Assembly: GCA_016929595.1 (NCBI GenBank)
Contig: JAFGIN010000143.1
Span: 42,497 to 106,496, forward strand
From: Chitinispirillaceae bacterium
GTDB lineage: Bacteria; Fibrobacterota; Chitinivibrionia; Chitinivibrionales; Chitinispirillaceae
Direction: 5' to 3'
DNA: 64,000 bases
Shown here: positions 63,049-64,000 of the stretch, one piece after another
How positions within the stretch are numbered: position 1 is the first letter of the stretch
Layout: each line of letters opens with the position of its first letter
The notes under the pieces: generated by a model
Told to the model about the DNA's origin: nothing
What the model saw: only the letters and a program-made list of their open reading frames with translations
The model's database searches: none
Made by a program: the position numbers and the translations under genes

Positions 63049-63705
63049 GTGCAAAGTATAAAATCAATTGTAATTAAAGAATGGAAATGCTTTGTCGGAT
63101 CAGACCGGGGGCTGTTCTTTTTTTATGGTATTCTTATGGTGTCATGGAGCATGTTTCTTGCATTCAGGGAGCAGCCTGAAGATTTGAGTGCACCGTGGTG
63201 GCTTATCTTTTTTTCTGTTGTGGTAACGGCAAATTTTTCAAATACAGTTTTCATTTCAGAACGGATTAACGGAGCTCTTGAGATACTGATAAGTTCCGGT
63301 CATTCACGGATGGCTATTCTGTACGGTAAAATCATTTTTATACTGATCATGAGTATCGTGATGGGGTTGTTTTGCGTCGTAGCCGGGACTTTTACGCGTA
63401 GCCTTCTTGTAGATAAGAGTGCATCGATCGCTGTGATTGACATAATCGTGTATATTGCTGCAGCTCTGTTTAACACTGCGGGTGCAGCTTTTTTATCTGT
63501 ACGGATGGGTAACCCGCGTCTGCTTCACATCGCCAACATGGTAATGCTTACAATGATAGTAATCACTCACTCTGTTTTGTCTGCCTTTTTCAATGTACCG
63601 GCATATATATTGACTATTCTTTTATTGCTTGCGGGCGGCTTGTTTCTGGTTGCGGCAGCCCGGGAATTTAACAGTGAGCGTATACTGCGTCCGATTGATT
63701 TATAA
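63049..63705 (+). CDS. ABC-2-type transporter permease
   Basis: The 218-residue permease has six hydrophobic helices and the CcmB/ABC-2 pattern (VFISERINGALEILISSGHSRM near 70-91; GKIIFILIMS). GTG start at 63049, with GGGCAGGT upstream. With the ATPase it forms a half-transporter dimer, probably an exporter of unknown substrate; a heme-exporter-like role cannot be excluded, but cytochrome maturation genes are absent here. Confidence 0.82.
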   Translation: MQSIKSIVIKEWKCFVGSDRGLFFFYGILMVSWSMFLAFREQPEDLSAPWWLIFFSVVVTANFSNTVFISERINGALEILISSGHSRMAILYGKIIFILIMSIVMGLFCVVAGTFTRSLLVDKSASIAVIDIIVYIAAALFNTAGAAFLSVRMGNPRLLHIANMVMLTMIVITHSVLSAFFNVPAYILTILLLLAGGLFLVAAAREFNSERILRPIDL

Positions 63706-64000
63706 AAAACAACCGGGTACATCCCAAAGTGTTGTCAATTCAATATTGTTTTGATTGTCAGGATTTTATCGGGGTTAGCTATTTGGTTTAAGAGAAACCA
63801 CGAAAGGCACGAAATACACGAAAATAGAATGTGGATAGTTTGTTTTTGTTATATTTTTTCCTTTTAGTGCCTTTCGTGTATTTAGTGTATTTAGTGGTTA
63901 AAATCTTCAAGCGAATTGGTTATTGACATTCACTCGCCTGTACCTGATGCTTCGAGCTATTGGTTTAAGAAGAAACCACGAAAGGCACGAAAAACACGAA
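63706..64000. repeat. ACGAAAGGCACGAAA-type repeat block at window end
   Basis: GAAACCACGAAAGGCACGAAA-like blocks at 63785-63823 and 63962-64000 are direct copies (both preceded by a GCTAT-TGGTTTAAGA segment). A reversed version (CTTTTAGTGCCTTTCGTG...TTTAGTGGTTA) is at 63861-63903. No gene is supported between the permease and the window end. Confidence 0.8.

Overview
The window looks like chromosome from an anaerobic, diderm bacterium of the Fibrobacterota, most likely a Chitinivibrionia/Chitinispirillum-like lineage rather than rumen Fibrobacter itself. This is an inference from markers, not from a database search. One gene ends in a Fibrobacter major paralogous (FISUMP) domain (45254-48151). 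One encodes a TIGR02147/DUF4423-type regulator, a family first catalogued in Fibrobacter (16669-17511). Two secreted proteins end in type IX-like C-terminal sorting modules. KdsB implies an LPS outer membrane, DapL implies the aminotransferase route to diaminopimelate, and superoxide reductase, rubredoxin and ferritin imply an anaerobe.

Layout. 1-9.6 kb is housekeeping: RRM protein, PfkB kinase, ThiL, a GspE/PilB ATPase, PcrA, GatC, KdsB and an HD-GYP response regulator. 9.8-15.3 kb is a plus-strand run of PilM-like and PilN/PilO-like proteins, RsmD, CoaD, a rhomboid protease, and a partner-switching pair (phosphatase-kinase fusion plus STAS protein). 15.4-22 kb holds a lipoprotein with its DUF4423 regulator, divergent from an ECF sigma factor, then an overlapping HD-GYP/FapA-like pair. 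22-27.7 kb carries PriA, a flippase-like membrane protein, a GT5-like glycosyltransferase and a divergent IspF. 27.7-31.9 kb is minus-strand: a STAS-zinc-binding protein, a lipoprotein and a large secreted zincin.

Accessory region. 32.1-34.2 kb looks like a mini-island bounded by a 25-bp direct repeat. It contains an integrase remnant, a GNAT toxin-antitoxin-like pair and a sigma region 4-like protein. 35-39 kb has a hybrid histidine kinase, a broken PA14 gene and a methyltransferase. 39.1-41.6 kb encodes a beta-CASP nuclease that carries three dsRNA-binding-like repeats. 41.8-44.4 kb is an AT-rich cluster (DUF3781, membrane protein, flavodoxin-ferredoxin, GNAT). 45-51.4 kb has the FISUMP lipoprotein, preceded by a CRP-like palindrome, and a GH116-like glycosidase.

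51.7-64 kb returns to metabolism: a STAS protein, DapL, a small outer-membrane protein, the oxidative-stress genes (superoxide reductase, ferritin, rubredoxin), a Cys-rich mini-protein overlapping Zwf, MutT, a PHP phosphoesterase, an IspH-UbiA fusion and an ABC exporter pair.

Intergenic DNA contains several families of simple degenerate repeats (GAATTCAG-type, CGATACCG-type, ACGAAAGGCACGAAA-type and a perfect 8-bp tandem array). No rRNA, tRNA or CRISPR array was found. The most unusual items are the beta-CASP/dsRBD fusion, the repeat-bounded mini-island, the superoxide reductase that has lost one cysteine of its accessory iron site, and the FapA/HD-GYP pair that appears to share an N-terminal module.
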